Positions 43,624 through 53,138 are shown, numbered from the stretch's first letter. The stretch is DNA of 64,000 bases from CAZFER01 sp964517495 (GCA_964517495.1 CAZFER010000015.1:1-64000); one strand, 5' to 3'. Notes: generated from the letters alone by a model not told the origin. Numbers and translations: made by a program.

Positions 43624-44766
43624 TTATTGCTTAGACAAGATACGGATATTTTTCCAATAAGTATCCATTTCGTTTCCTTTATGGATTTGAAAAGCAAACA
43701 CGCCTTTTTGACGTTCAGGATCATGGTGTTCGATGGATTTGATGCCATTGATGAACAGTTCCACTTTAGGGCCAATGGCGGTGATTTCATAAGTATTCCA
43801 ACCGTCCCAATCGATGATTTTGCTAAAATCCTGCTTGGGTTTGACCAAAACGCCTTGTTCGCTTTGATCATATAAATGGCCGTTGATCCAATCGCTGCCA
43901 GCGGCCAGGTCAGCTTGGAAACCGTGGATCATATCATCCACCTGCCAGCTACGAAATTGGATGCCGGAATTCCCTTCTTTCATTTTAAAATGGGTGAAGA
44001 AATGGAAATGGGAGTATTCATCTTGTGATACCAACCACCCATAACCACCACCTTTGGTTTTTCCATGTATTACACCGTCTTCCACTGTCCAGGTGGCATC
44101 GCCCACTTGTTTCCACCCGCTAAAGTCTTTGCCATTGAAAAGAGACTGCCATTGCACATCACTGGGAACGGGTAATATCCGAATGTCGTCCCACTGCATA
44201 TGGCCTCCCTGTCCAGGCCCCATTTGCAAGGCGATAATGCCGCTTTTATCGCCTTCAGGGTCTTTCAAATCGACCGTTTTAATCCCGTTAACCCATACGA
44301 TGAGGTGATCACCGATGGCGGATATTTCATACTCATTCCATTGGCCTTTTTTAAAAAGTTTTTCGGCAGGCACTTTGTTTTCTTGCAACATTCCACGTCC
44401 ATTTTCATCCAATAGAGCACCTGTGGCAAACGTTCTTCCTGGATCAAGATTAGCCTGATAGCCGATCATTTTTGTGCCTTCCAAGCGGCTGCGAACTTGA
44501 ATACCACTATTACCCCCCCACCACTTAAAGCGGAGTTTAAGCACAAAATCGGTATAAGGCTTTTCGATAACAAGCCATCCCATTTCTTCACCGGTGGCTT
44601 TGGTTTCAATCATACCATCTTTCACTTTCCATTCTTGATCACCGATGATTTTCCACCCATCAAGGTTTTCCCCATTAAACAGAAATTCCCACCCTTGCGC
44701 ACTAACCAATGATGGGCTTAATACCAAAACCGCTATGATCATAACCCAAATGCTTCTTTTTTTCAT
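43624..44766 (-). CDS. secreted tandem 3-keto-disaccharide hydrolase-like (DUF1080) protein
   Basis: A 380-residue exported protein (signal MKKRSIWVMIIAVLVLSPSLVSAQ) with two copies of the DUF1080 concanavalin-like domain. Copy 1 (about 25-200) begins WEFLFNGENLDGWK and has GNSGIQVRSR and WNEYEISAIGDHLIVWVNG. Copy 2 (about 205-378) begins WQSLFNGKDFSGWK and has GNSGIQFRSW and WNTYEITAIGPKVELFINGI. Characterised members hydrolyse 3-keto-glycosides made by Gfo/Idh/MocA-type glycoside 3-dehydrogenases. Several such oxidoreductases are in this window, one exported, so a 3-keto route is plausible but not shown. AAGGAG precedes the ATG. The tandem arrangement may reflect duplication. Confidence 0.9.
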   Translation of the reverse strand: MKKRSIWVMIIAVLVLSPSLVSAQGWEFLFNGENLDGWKIIGDQEWKVKDGMIETKATGEEMGWLVIEKPYTDFVLKLRFKWWGGNSGIQVRSRLEGTKMIGYQANLDPGRTFATGALLDENGRGMLQENKVPAEKLFKKGQWNEYEISAIGDHLIVWVNGIKTVDLKDPEGDKSGIIALQMGPGQGGHMQWDDIRILPVPSDVQWQSLFNGKDFSGWKQVGDATWTVEDGVIHGKTKGGGYGWLVSQDEYSHFHFFTHFKMKEGNSGIQFRSWQVDDMIHGFQADLAAGSDWINGHLYDQSEQGVLVKPKQDFSKIIDWDGWNTYEITAIGPKVELFINGIKSIEHHDPERQKGVFAFQIHKGNEMDTYWKNIRILSKQ

Positions 44767-44848
44767 TTAATCGGATCTCCTTTTATGAATATGAATTTCA
44801 CAGACTTACTATCTCGAAAATAAAGGAATTTGGCAAGGCTTGGTGAAT

Positions 44849-46147
44849 CTATTCCCCGGCGGATAAATCCACACAAATAAGTTCTTTATCATTGCGGGCA
44901 AACACATGTTTATAAGCAAAGGCCGGATGAGACCAGCATATTTTGTAACGGCGCTGCACCAAATCTGTGGTGGGTTCAATCAATTTAGCCCGATCGATTT
45001 CATGGAAGCCTTTTGGAGTCAATTGGCTGATAATTAATTCACCTAACTCGTTAAACATCCAGACCTTATCTCCATTCTGCACCATGTGGATGTTTGCCCA
45101 GCGTCCCTTGGGAACAGCGGTTAAATCCTCCCAAATACGCTCACCATTTTCTGCTTTCAGGCATCGCAATTCCCCATAACTATCAACACCATAAATATAG
45201 TCTCCATCAACAATAGGAGTGCTAATAATCGAATGAAGACTAATCGTTCTGCGTTCGGTGGGCCCTTTTTTACGCCATATTTCTTCGACCTTAACAGCAT
45301 CCTGTTTTAATTTGAGCATGAGGGAACCGTCATAAAAGGCACTGACAAATATACGGTTGCGATCAAAAACAGGTGTTGCCACATTAAGAACCATGCGCGA
45401 GGGCTTAAAGGGATGCGTCCAGTATACTTCCCCGCTTTCCGGATTAAGGCCCGAAACACTTTCTCCCGTCCAAACCACCAAAATACGTTTCCCCGCTTGA
45501 TTGACGATGATCGGGGCGGAATAAGAGGCCTTATCATCCAAAGCACGCCAGATTTCCTCACCCGTTTTCTTATTCAACGCAATAACACACGCCCCATCCG
45601 ACCCTCCAACATGGAGAATCACCCGGTTCCCGTCCACCAAGGGTGAAGCGGAAATCCCCCAAATGGGAACTCGAAGCTCAAATTCCTTATTCAGGTCCTT
45701 TTCCCAAATCACCGTCCCTTTTGCTGCATCAAAACAATGAAAATAACCCATCGCACCCAATGCGTAAGCATAGCCATCGTTTATTGTCACCGAAGCACGA
45801 GGGCCAAGTGGATAATCAATGCGATAAGAGCAAGGATAAGAGTGAGACCAAAGGCTATCACCGGTTTTCCAATCAAAACAATGCACCCGTTCCACTTCTT
45901 CCGGTTGTGTCACACGGTCCATGACATACACGCGTCCATTAGCGACGGTTGGACCACAATATCCGGCAGCAATAGGTGCCCTCCAACGTGATTCGAGTTT
46001 TGAGGAAGCAAATTCTTTGATGATTCCATTCTCGCTCCAAACTCCATCACGGCCAGGGCCGCGCCACTGGGGCCATTCTTCAGAATAGGCACCCATAATG
46101 GGCAATAATAATACTGTTAGAAACATCGCCATCAATTTTAATCTCAT
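44849..46147 (-). CDS. exported PQQ-type beta-propeller protein
   Basis: A 432-residue secreted protein: signal MRLKLMAMFLTVLLLPIMGAYS, then WPQWRGPGRDGVW, the start typical of planctomycete-like PQQ-propeller proteins. Repeated blades such as GRVYVMDRVT, GYAYALGAMGYFHCFDAAKGTVIWEKDL, GEEIWRALDD and ENGERIWEDL follow, each with the W motif. The catalytic residues of quinoprotein dehydrogenases are not identifiable, so it may be a scaffold or a non-enzymatic propeller. AAAGGAAA precedes the ATG. It is the first gene of a minus-strand run with the DUF1080 and jelly-roll proteins, with gaps of 82 and 81 bases. Confidence 0.9.
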   Translation of the reverse strand: MRLKLMAMFLTVLLLPIMGAYSEEWPQWRGPGRDGVWSENGIIKEFASSKLESRWRAPIAAGYCGPTVANGRVYVMDRVTQPEEVERVHCFDWKTGDSLWSHSYPCSYRIDYPLGPRASVTINDGYAYALGAMGYFHCFDAAKGTVIWEKDLNKEFELRVPIWGISASPLVDGNRVILHVGGSDGACVIALNKKTGEEIWRALDDKASYSAPIIVNQAGKRILVVWTGESVSGLNPESGEVYWTHPFKPSRMVLNVATPVFDRNRIFVSAFYDGSLMLKLKQDAVKVEEIWRKKGPTERRTISLHSIISTPIVDGDYIYGVDSYGELRCLKAENGERIWEDLTAVPKGRWANIHMVQNGDKVWMFNELGELIISQLTPKGFHEIDRAKLIEPTTDLVQRRYKICWSHPAFAYKHVFARNDKELICVDLSAGE

Positions 46148-46229
46148 TTATATTTCCTTTCATATTTATGAATATTTAACAAAATTTAATCATTGTATCG
46201 TAAGATGCTTCAAATCAGGAATAAAGAGT

Positions 46230-46252
46230 AGGGCAGGTTTAAAACCTGCCCT
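46230..46252. repeat. AGGGCAGGTT hairpin
   Basis: Perfect 10-bp inverted repeat AGGGCAGGTT/AACCTGCCCT with a 3-base loop, of the same AGGG(G)C type as the hairpins at 3588 and 42354. Confidence 0.6.
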
Positions 46253-46309
46253 GTTTGATGCCTCCCCTGATTGAAACCGGAACGCATTGTAAAACAGGAT
46301 GATTATGAA

Positions 46310-46329
46310 CGGGTTATAAACCCGCCCCT
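46310..46329. repeat. CGGGTT hairpin with CCGCCCCTA flank
   Basis: CGGGTTATAAACCCG forms a 6-bp stem and is followed by CCCCTACG, the complement of the GTAGGGGC start of the other hairpins. Confidence 0.5.
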
Positions 46330-46532
46330 ACGAAAGGTATAAACGAAATGCAAATCATTCATGCTTTTTTAGAGTGCAATCCTAGTGCAATAGGTGGGAT
46401 GTGTTGTAAAATAGGAATGAAGGAAATGTACTACTTCCAAAACCTTAACTTTCGTTGAAGGTGGAAGCCTAAATACACCCCCATCCTTCAAAACGAATCC
46501 TATATAAAACCAGTTTGGAAAGGCGAACTTGG

Positions 46533-47555
46533 ATGGTTCGTGGTGCCAAAGAAAAACCCAAAATTACCGGCCGTAAAAAAGCCGCTATCCTGATGATCTC
46601 ACTGGGGCCGGATATCGCCGCCGATGTATATCGTTGTTTATCGGATGATGAGATAGAACAGATTACCTTGGAAGTCGCCAACTTGGGTGCCGTCCCGGAA
46701 GAATTAACCTCCCAGGTCATCGAAGAGTTTTACCATACCGCGATGGCCAAACAATATATCGCTCATGGAGGTATTTCTACCGCCCGGGAAATTCTCGAAA
46801 AAGCCCTGGGGCCGGCCAAAGCGATGGAGATCATCGAGCGATTACAAGGTATGTTGCAGGGGACTCCGTTTGACTTTTTGAAGAAAGTCGACCCAAATCA
46901 TCTACTGAATTTTATCCAAAGTGAACACCCCCAAACGGTTGCCTTGATCCTTGCCCATTTGGAATATGATCAATCCGCAGTGATCATGTCAGCCCTGGCA
47001 CCCGACATGCAAACCGAAGTCGCCCTGCGTATCGCCACCATGGACCAGACCTCTCCGGAAATCATATCAGAGGTTGAACGAGTATTAGAACGAAAAATCG
47101 CAACTGTGCTATCTCAGGAATTCTCGGTGGCAGGAGGTATTGAAGCATTGGCGGAACTACTAAACCGTGTGGATCGGGCTACTGAAAAATCTATCCTGGA
47201 AACTCTCGAAGAAGAAAACCAGGAGTTGGCGGTCGAGATCAAAAAACTGATGTTTACCTTCGATGACGTCATCTTGCTGGATGATCGTGCCATTCAACAG
47301 GTTCTGCGTGAAGTGGATATGAAAGAACTGGCCGTAGCGCTAAAAGGAGCCAATGAGGAAGTTCGTACGAAAATATTCAACAATGTTTCCAGCCGCGCGG
47401 CGGATAACATTCGGGATGATATGGAATTTATGGGTCCCGTACGTGTGAAACAAGTTGAAGAAGCACAGCAAAAAATCGTGGCGATTATTCGCCGCCTGGA
47501 AGAGTCAGGTGAGATCATCATTAACCGCGGAGGGGAAGAAGAACTAATGGCGTGA
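46533..47555 (+). CDS. fliG: flagellar motor switch protein FliG
   Basis: A 340-residue protein of the C-ring that transmits torque from the stator and switches rotation with FliM and FliN at the cytoplasmic face of the basal body. The N-terminal domain reads KKAAILMISLGPDIAADVYRCLSDDEIEQIT. The middle domain has the EHPQT motif (SEHPQTVALILAHL) near residue 129. The C-terminal domain has the charged torque helix region FDDVILLDDRAIQQVLREVDMKELAVALKG and a final MEFMGPVRVKQVEEAQQKI. All domains are full length. The ATG at 46533 follows AAAGG by 10 bases; a TTG at 46515 is in frame. No other flagellar gene flanks it, so flagellar genes are scattered in this genome. Confidence 0.97.
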   Translation: MVRGAKEKPKITGRKKAAILMISLGPDIAADVYRCLSDDEIEQITLEVANLGAVPEELTSQVIEEFYHTAMAKQYIAHGGISTAREILEKALGPAKAMEIIERLQGMLQGTPFDFLKKVDPNHLLNFIQSEHPQTVALILAHLEYDQSAVIMSALAPDMQTEVALRIATMDQTSPEIISEVERVLERKIATVLSQEFSVAGGIEALAELLNRVDRATEKSILETLEEENQELAVEIKKLMFTFDDVILLDDRAIQQVLREVDMKELAVALKGANEEVRTKIFNNVSSRAADNIRDDMEFMGPVRVKQVEEAQQKIVAIIRRLEESGEIIINRGGEEELMA

Positions 47556-47713
47556 TGATTTATACTCGGGATGAAATTAAATTTGGATTTAGCCCCAAAA
47601 ACTTTCGTTACGATTGTCTATATAAGATTTATTCCCCTTCGAGGCCAACCATGTCTCGATATAATTCGAATTGAAGCCAATCAAACGATGAGTAAAACCA
47701 ACTGGGTGGACGA

Positions 47714-48682
47714 ATGAATCAAAAGGGTAATCACATCGAAACAGAGCACACAAATCCAAACCTCTCCATCATCGTTCCCGCTAAAAATGAGCGGGAGACT
47801 CTGCAACCCCTTTACGAAGAAATCTGCAATACACTCGATCCATTGGGTGAAGATTTTGAAATAGTATATATCGATGACGGCAGTGTGGATGATTCATTCG
47901 AAGTCCTGCGCGCCCTCCATGAAAAGGATAAACGGGTTCGAGCGTTGCGATTTCGTACCAATTACGGCAAGTCACCGGCCTTGGCGGCAGGTTTCGAAGC
48001 GGCACGGGGCAATATTGTCTTGACCATCGACGCCGATCTTCAGGATGATCCCAAAGAAATCCCTCATTTGTTGGAAAAACTGGGGGAAGGATATGATCTG
48101 GTTTCCGGTTGGAAGAAAAACCGTAATGACCCGATCTCTCGCCGGTTGTTTTCCAAAGTCTTTAATAAAGTGGTGGCCCGGGCCAGCGGAATTCCCCTCC
48201 ATGATTTCAATTGCGGTTTAAAGTGCTACCGGCGTGAAGTATTTGATCATGTGCGTTTATATGGTGAAATGCACCGGTTTGTACCGGTCATCGCAGGTTG
48301 GTATGGCTTTAAGATCGCAGAAATCCCCGTTACTCACCACCCACGCCGTTATGGCCGCAGTAAGTTTGGCAGTGAACGTATATTGCGTGGATTCCTTGAT
48401 TTTGCTACGGTTATGTTCTTTACCCGCTACGTTCAACGCCCATCTCACCTTTTCGGAAGAATTGGGTTGACTGTTGGGTTATTTAGCTCTTTAGCATTCC
48501 TGGTCAGCCTCTTTTTTTTATGGTATTCTAGTTACTCAATGGGAGGAATCGCGCTTGCTATTGGAATATTTTTAATGCTAATGGGATTTCAATCCATTTT
48601 TTTGGGGTTAGTGGCCGAAATGCTAACCTTTTTACATCGTCGTGAAGAACCTCCCTACTTTGTTAATGAAAGTTTGGGATAA
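47714..48682 (+). CDS. GT2 glycosyltransferase, polyprenyl-phosphate sugar synthase type
   Basis: A 322-residue GT-A glycosyltransferase of the dolichol-phosphate-mannose synthase/ArnC branch. It has IIVPAKNERETL near 19, the DDGS motif at YIDDGSVDD, and the DxD-like DADLQDDP near 106. The acceptor-region string is FNCGLKCYRREVF, and two C-terminal transmembrane helices lie at about 241-265 and 275-300. It is expected to move a sugar from a nucleotide onto a lipid carrier at the inner membrane. GGTGG lies 5 bases before the ATG. Its stop overlaps the next start by one base (TAATG), so it is translationally coupled to a GT-C transferase that could use the lipid-linked sugar. Confidence 0.93.
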   Translation: MNQKGNHIETEHTNPNLSIIVPAKNERETLQPLYEEICNTLDPLGEDFEIVYIDDGSVDDSFEVLRALHEKDKRVRALRFRTNYGKSPALAAGFEAARGNIVLTIDADLQDDPKEIPHLLEKLGEGYDLVSGWKKNRNDPISRRLFSKVFNKVVARASGIPLHDFNCGLKCYRREVFDHVRLYGEMHRFVPVIAGWYGFKIAEIPVTHHPRRYGRSKFGSERILRGFLDFATVMFFTRYVQRPSHLFGRIGLTVGLFSSLAFLVSLFFLWYSSYSMGGIALAIGIFLMLMGFQSIFLGLVAEMLTFLHRREEPPYFVNESLG

Positions 48683-50772
48683 TGGGAAACACGAACAAGA
48701 AAAAAACCTTTCTCGTCATTTTATTTGTTGTTTTACTCACATCGGTTCCATTTTTGAACAAGGCCTACCACATCGACGATACCGTCGTCCTGCATGTCAC
48801 CCAAGTCATCCTTGAACATCCCCTTGATCCATTCTACGGTGACATCGATTGGTTCGGATATGTGGGCCCCTTATGGGAGACAACCACCAACCCTCCCTTT
48901 TTGAGTTATTATCTGGCGCCATTTGCCTCGATCTTTGATTTCTCGGAAATTGCACTGCATAGCGCCATGATCCTGTTTCTTTTGCTGATGGCTTGGGGAA
49001 TGGTGCGCTTATCCGAGCGATTTACCCAAAGCACCTACTGGCCGATGTTGTTTGTGATGACCAGCTGCGGGGTAATTGTGTCCGGTAATCTCATGCGGGA
49101 TGTACCGGCGGCAGGTTTGGCTACCGCCGCCTTGGCGTTATATGTACTGGGGACGGATAGAAACAAATGGTTTTATCTGTTTTTAGGATCGGTTTTGGCC
49201 GGATTGGCGGTTTTGACGAAATATTCGGCCATTATTATTCTTCCACTCTTCATCATCTATCCGTTCTTGCACCGTAAATATCGCTATATGTTTTGGATAT
49301 GGCCAATGGTCCTTATTTTTGGCCTGTGGTGTTTGCATAATCATTTGTATTACGGCACAGTCCATGTTTATTACTTGCTATTTGAACGTACAGAACAATC
49401 CGGAATTCCGAATTTGGACAAATTTTTCGGTGTCTTCATTATTGTAGGCAGCCTTCTCTATCTAATGCCCGCTCTGCTGTACCACTATATCAAGCGAAAG
49501 CAAACATGGGTATTCGGTTTGGCTTTTGTGGGTATTGCTTTGCTTCGCTGGCATTACAAAATTGCCTACCATCATGATCTTCATTTCTTTTTCACAACAT
49601 TTGGTGTGATGGGAGCCGCTATTATAGTGGTGTATCTCATAAAAGGCCTTCAAAATCTTTGTATTTATGTTGGACAGAACATTGTTCGGCTCATCCTGCA
49701 AATCATCGCACTGGCCATCATTATTGCAGGCATTTGGGGATATTGTATCTACCTTTATGAAGGGCCTTTCCACTTTGAGCATTATTTGCTCATGGTGGTG
49801 GCTGCTGTATTAATCATTTTATGTTTCTTGAAGGAAATAACAACCTTGGGGTGGGCCATACTATCCCGAATCGAAAACTGGCTGCCCCAGTTGATTCACA
49901 TCGCCCTTCTTATAACAACCCTCTGGGGAATGCATATCTTTTATAAAGGCCGTCCCACTATTGAGTTTTATTTCTGGGCGGTTACCGGCTTTAGTTTGTT
50001 GCTTTTCTGCCTTTATGAAGGATTGCGGCATGGCATTGTTTATGTAAAAACGTTCAAAGATAAAGAAGCGGCTGATTCGCTCTTTTTATTCGCCTGGTTA
50101 TGTGCACCGGTGATATTCAGTAGTATCTTTGTTCCCTTTCAGGCCGTCCGGCATTTAATTTTAGCTTTACCCCCTCTCACGTTGCTGGCCATGCGTTATC
50201 TGGAGCGCGAACCTCTTTTGCAACTGAATGTGCGTAAAAAATGGCTTGGCAGTTTGTTGGTCATTCAAACGGTGATGGCTTTCCTGATTCAAATCGCCGA
50301 TATGGAATACGCTAGCACCTATCGCGACTTTGCCCGGTATGCCAAAGCCAACTGGACTTCAGAAGACTATGACACATGGTATGTTGGCGCCTGGGGTTTT
50401 AAATTCTACACCGATGAAGCAGGCTTCAAACAAGTTTCGCGCAACCGTGAATTTCCCAAAGAAGGTGATATCCTGCTCTGGCCAAAACACCTTCTTATTG
50501 GTTATGCCTTCCATGACCATGGTGACTTTGTAAATGCCTTGGATGAGCCAGTGGATCAGGTTGTTTATGAAGGACTCATCCCCATTCGTACCATGAACTC
50601 CATGAGCGGGCATAGAATCAAGCGATATGCAGGTTTTTATGCTTATGTCAGTTGCTTTGGCAGAATTGTGATACCCTATCGATTGTGTGAAGATTATGTT
50701 CATGAAGTAGGCAATGTGTTTAAAGTCAATGCTGAAGCTGCAGCGGCTGAAGTATCGAATTCAAACGAATGA
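48682..50772 (+). CDS. GT-C membrane glycosyltransferase (ArnT/PMT-like)
   Basis: A 696-residue polytopic protein with about 13 transmembrane segments. The first periplasmic loop has the HIDDTVV acidic motif following helix 1, where GT-C enzymes keep a catalytic Asp or Glu. GNLMRDVPAAGLATAALALYVLG and GLAVLTKYSAIIILPLF resemble the DxPA-type and KY motifs of ArnT/PMT family members. A soluble C-terminal region of about 150 residues follows. It would transfer a lipid-linked sugar to an acceptor in the periplasm; the acceptor is unknown. Coupled by the TAATG overlap to the GT2 gene. A hairpin terminator follows. Confidence 0.88.
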   Translation: MGNTNKKKTFLVILFVVLLTSVPFLNKAYHIDDTVVLHVTQVILEHPLDPFYGDIDWFGYVGPLWETTTNPPFLSYYLAPFASIFDFSEIALHSAMILFLLLMAWGMVRLSERFTQSTYWPMLFVMTSCGVIVSGNLMRDVPAAGLATAALALYVLGTDRNKWFYLFLGSVLAGLAVLTKYSAIIILPLFIIYPFLHRKYRYMFWIWPMVLIFGLWCLHNHLYYGTVHVYYLLFERTEQSGIPNLDKFFGVFIIVGSLLYLMPALLYHYIKRKQTWVFGLAFVGIALLRWHYKIAYHHDLHFFFTTFGVMGAAIIVVYLIKGLQNLCIYVGQNIVRLILQIIALAIIIAGIWGYCIYLYEGPFHFEHYLLMVVAAVLIILCFLKEITTLGWAILSRIENWLPQLIHIALLITTLWGMHIFYKGRPTIEFYFWAVTGFSLLLFCLYEGLRHGIVYVKTFKDKEAADSLFLFAWLCAPVIFSSIFVPFQAVRHLILALPPLTLLAMRYLEREPLLQLNVRKKWLGSLLVIQTVMAFLIQIADMEYASTYRDFARYAKANWTSEDYDTWYVGAWGFKFYTDEAGFKQVSRNREFPKEGDILLWPKHLLIGYAFHDHGDFVNALDEPVDQVVYEGLIPIRTMNSMSGHRIKRYAGFYAYVSCFGRIVIPYRLCEDYVHEVGNVFKVNAEAAAAEVSNSNE

Positions 50773-50807
50773 ATTCAATGAGTGATTGAGCATTAAAGAA
50801 CATGTTT

Positions 50808-50840
50808 TGGGAATGATTTATTCATTCCCATTTCTTTTTT
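50808..50840 (+). terminator. rho-independent terminator
   Basis: Nine-bp stem TGGGAATGA/TTCATTCCCA-type with a 5-base loop, followed by TTTCTTTTTT. It ends the glycosyltransferase operon. Confidence 0.85.
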
Positions 50841-50953
50841 CTATGGGTAAAAACACATTAAACTTATACATTTTTTTATAAGGTTATGCTATACTTTTGA
50901 GAAGTCTATGGATAATTTCTATTTGGAAGGATGCTAAAGGCAAAACAAATAAT

Positions 50954-51140
50954 AGTAAGTAATTGGTCAGCCATTGGAATTTCCATTCCCCTCCCAAGAT
51001 TGAGAGGGGCTAGGGGAGGGTTGATTATAAAACGTAAAGTAAAATCCTTTAACCCCCTCCTAACCTCCCCCATTTCAATGGAGGAGGAAAAGAAAAGTCA
51101 ATCCAATTATTTTCCACTGTGTATGGCAGGACCCACTTTA
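50954..51140 (+). repeat. MITE-like intergenic element, copy B
   Basis: Starts GTAAGTAATTGGTCAGCCATT and contains CCCCTCCCAAGATTGAGAGGGG, GGGGAGGGTTGAT, AAAATCCTTTAACCCCCTCC and CCTCCCCCATTTCAATGGAGG, collinear with copies C and D. The right end is less conserved and its limit is approximate. Lies directly upstream of the signalling operon. Confidence 0.7.
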
Positions 51141-51170
51141 ATAGTAATATAAATCCAGGATTTAGAACTC

Positions 51171-53138
51171 ATGATACGACTTCCATTTTGTTCAAAAGCA
51201 CCATATTTTCTTCTCAGTTTTTTGTGTTTTGTTTCTATTGGCTGTCAGACAACTCCCAACAACAATCAATCCACTCAAGGGCCATCTCCTCAGCCCCCCC
51301 AAAAAGAGACGGTTCACGAGAACATTACATTCCAATATAACGATGTACAAAACACCGATAAAAAAACACAGCAATCCACCACTTGGGATATTCATGTGAT
51401 TGAATTCAGTGACAACGAATTTCCTTTGATGGCACTAACATTTAATGTTCAAGTGCCAAAAAACATTTCTTCATTCACCTTACGCAAAGACCATATTGAG
51501 TTTGATCATGAACCCAAAACCTATTCTTTTCCGTTTGAACCCATGAAAGAACGGAAAATGCTGACTCAATATTTTGAAAACGCTCCAATTAATGAAACAG
51601 GAATTGTCTCACTGCAAACTTCCGATTCACATAACCCATCAATTTATCGATTGACTTGGTTTGATACCAGCTGGGTCGATCATACGAATGAGCGAACTTA
51701 CCATATCAACATACATTTACCCGAAAAAACATTCAATCAATCGTTCAAAGTCACACCTTCTGAAGAGACACTTAAACAATTGCAAGAAAAAGAATTCACA
51801 GCAGCGATTGAATGTATAGAAGAAGAAGGTCAATCAGATAAAGTCATTCGTACCTTACGCACCCGCTATCCCCAGGAAAAATTAGAACCATTTTATGTTG
51901 GCTTCCACAACACGATTGTCAGCCCCATATTACAGAATAATCCTAAAAAAGCATTAGAACACTTACAATCCATTGAATCGATTTACAGCGATAAAACACA
52001 ATGGCAGTCACGCTTTAAGAACGATTATGAAACAGTGGGGAACTCATATTTTCAGAAAGACCAATTTAAAAACGCCATATCCTACTACAGAAAAGCATTA
52101 AATTATGAAGAGGATACCTCAATCCGCCAAAAAATATTGGATTGTCAATTAAGAGAATTTCGATTCAAAGACGCACAGCAAACCGCCGGGAAACTTCCGG
52201 ATGAGAGTCATCTGTTATTCAAAAAAGCCATTGCCTTCGAAGGCTCGCTTAATTTTCTTCAGGCTGAATCTTTTATCAAAAAACTCTTCAAAAACCACCC
52301 CCCTGAAAAAACCCATTGGTCTCATCTGGCTTTGTTATGGAAAGGGGTATGGTATGGAGGAACCGCTCAAATCCTCGCCTATCTTCTTCCGGATTTAAAC
52401 CAACCCAATGAGTTTATGGAAATAACAAAGCACCTTGCGCTAAATGAAGATTATCGTTGGGTGGGATGGATCAACAGGGACAAGCAAATCCAATATGCCA
52501 GTGACTTGTCCATACAGGGGGTTACTGTTGCAACAATTCATCCTTCCCTCACTCACCTGAATTTCGCAGAACTGAACAATCCGGTTTTTACTCAATGGAG
52601 CGAGGAAAATCTCCATAAAGGTCTTGTACTTGTCCCATCTCAATTTAATGATGAATCCGTTGTCCTCGCCTTGTGTTTTGACAGCCGATTAGTTGGATTG
52701 TCGGAGAAAAAATCCTTTCAATCCATTCAACAGTTTCCAAATAATGACAAACTTTGGATTCAATTCAAAAATGAAATAACCAATCGCTGTGGTGGCGCCA
52801 TGACCAAAACAATTGGGGCCGTGTTAAAGAAAAAAGATTTAAGTCACCAAACATGGATTGAATCTGCAAAACATATATCAGCATTTTTACCCCAAAACCT
52901 GGTTTCTTACACAATCCTGGCCGGGCGCAAATCGCCTGATGGGCCTATTCAAATAATTCACGTTGAACCCAAGGATGTTCCCGATTCAATCGTCAACCTG
53001 AATCGAGCTAACAGCAATCCTTTCTTTCTATATGAAAATCGAACATGGGATGAAAAGGAATTGATTGAGATGGTGACCGCCATTTATGCGGGGGATAAAT
53101 GGTTAGGCGTCCACCGCGCAGGCTACTCATGGGAGTAA
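51171..53138 (+). CDS. TPR-containing lipoprotein, first gene of the kinase/phosphatase operon
   Basis: A 655-residue exported lipoprotein: signal MIRLPFCSKAPYFLLSFLCFVSIGC with lipobox SIGC at Cys25. A beta-rich region (about 40-200) is followed by helical TPR-like repeats (about 205-400: NSYFQKDQFKNAISYYRKALNYEED). A C-terminal region (about 430-655) contains strings like WVGWINRDKQIQYAS and LVLALCFDSRLVG that I do not recognise. Its position 62 bases before the FHA gene and the shared extracytoplasmic location suggest a sensor or partner of the downstream kinase ectodomain. The ribosome site (AGGA, 12 bases) is poor. No enzymatic motif seen. Confidence 0.8.
   Translation: MIRLPFCSKAPYFLLSFLCFVSIGCQTTPNNNQSTQGPSPQPPQKETVHENITFQYNDVQNTDKKTQQSTTWDIHVIEFSDNEFPLMALTFNVQVPKNISSFTLRKDHIEFDHEPKTYSFPFEPMKERKMLTQYFENAPINETGIVSLQTSDSHNPSIYRLTWFDTSWVDHTNERTYHINIHLPEKTFNQSFKVTPSEETLKQLQEKEFTAAIECIEEEGQSDKVIRTLRTRYPQEKLEPFYVGFHNTIVSPILQNNPKKALEHLQSIESIYSDKTQWQSRFKNDYETVGNSYFQKDQFKNAISYYRKALNYEEDTSIRQKILDCQLREFRFKDAQQTAGKLPDESHLLFKKAIAFEGSLNFLQAESFIKKLFKNHPPEKTHWSHLALLWKGVWYGGTAQILAYLLPDLNQPNEFMEITKHLALNEDYRWVGWINRDKQIQYASDLSIQGVTVATIHPSLTHLNFAELNNPVFTQWSEENLHKGLVLVPSQFNDESVVLALCFDSRLVGLSEKKSFQSIQQFPNNDKLWIQFKNEITNRCGGAMTKTIGAVLKKKDLSHQTWIESAKHISAFLPQNLVSYTILAGRKSPDGPIQIIHVEPKDVPDSIVNLNRANSNPFFLYENRTWDEKELIEMVTAIYAGDKWLGVHRAGYSWE

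Larger units (their letters stand above)
46148..46532. other. 385-base divergent intergenic region with hairpins
   Basis: Between the propeller gene (minus) and fliG (plus). It holds the hairpins at 46230-46252 and 46310-46329. The rest, including the 120 bases directly before fliG, shows no clear -35/-10 pair or flagellar sigma-28 or sigma-54 site. Confidence 0.5.
50773..51170. other. 398-base intergenic region
   Basis: Contains the terminator at 50808-50840 and MITE-like copy B at 50954-51140. No ORF is credible. Any promoter for the signalling operon should lie between about 50840 and 51170, partly inside the repeat. Confidence 0.6.

Noticed and set aside
50954..51140. CRISPR-like or tandem repeat array
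   Set aside because: The G/C-rich blocks are inverted stems of one dispersed element; no regular direct repeats with spacers occur anywhere in the window.
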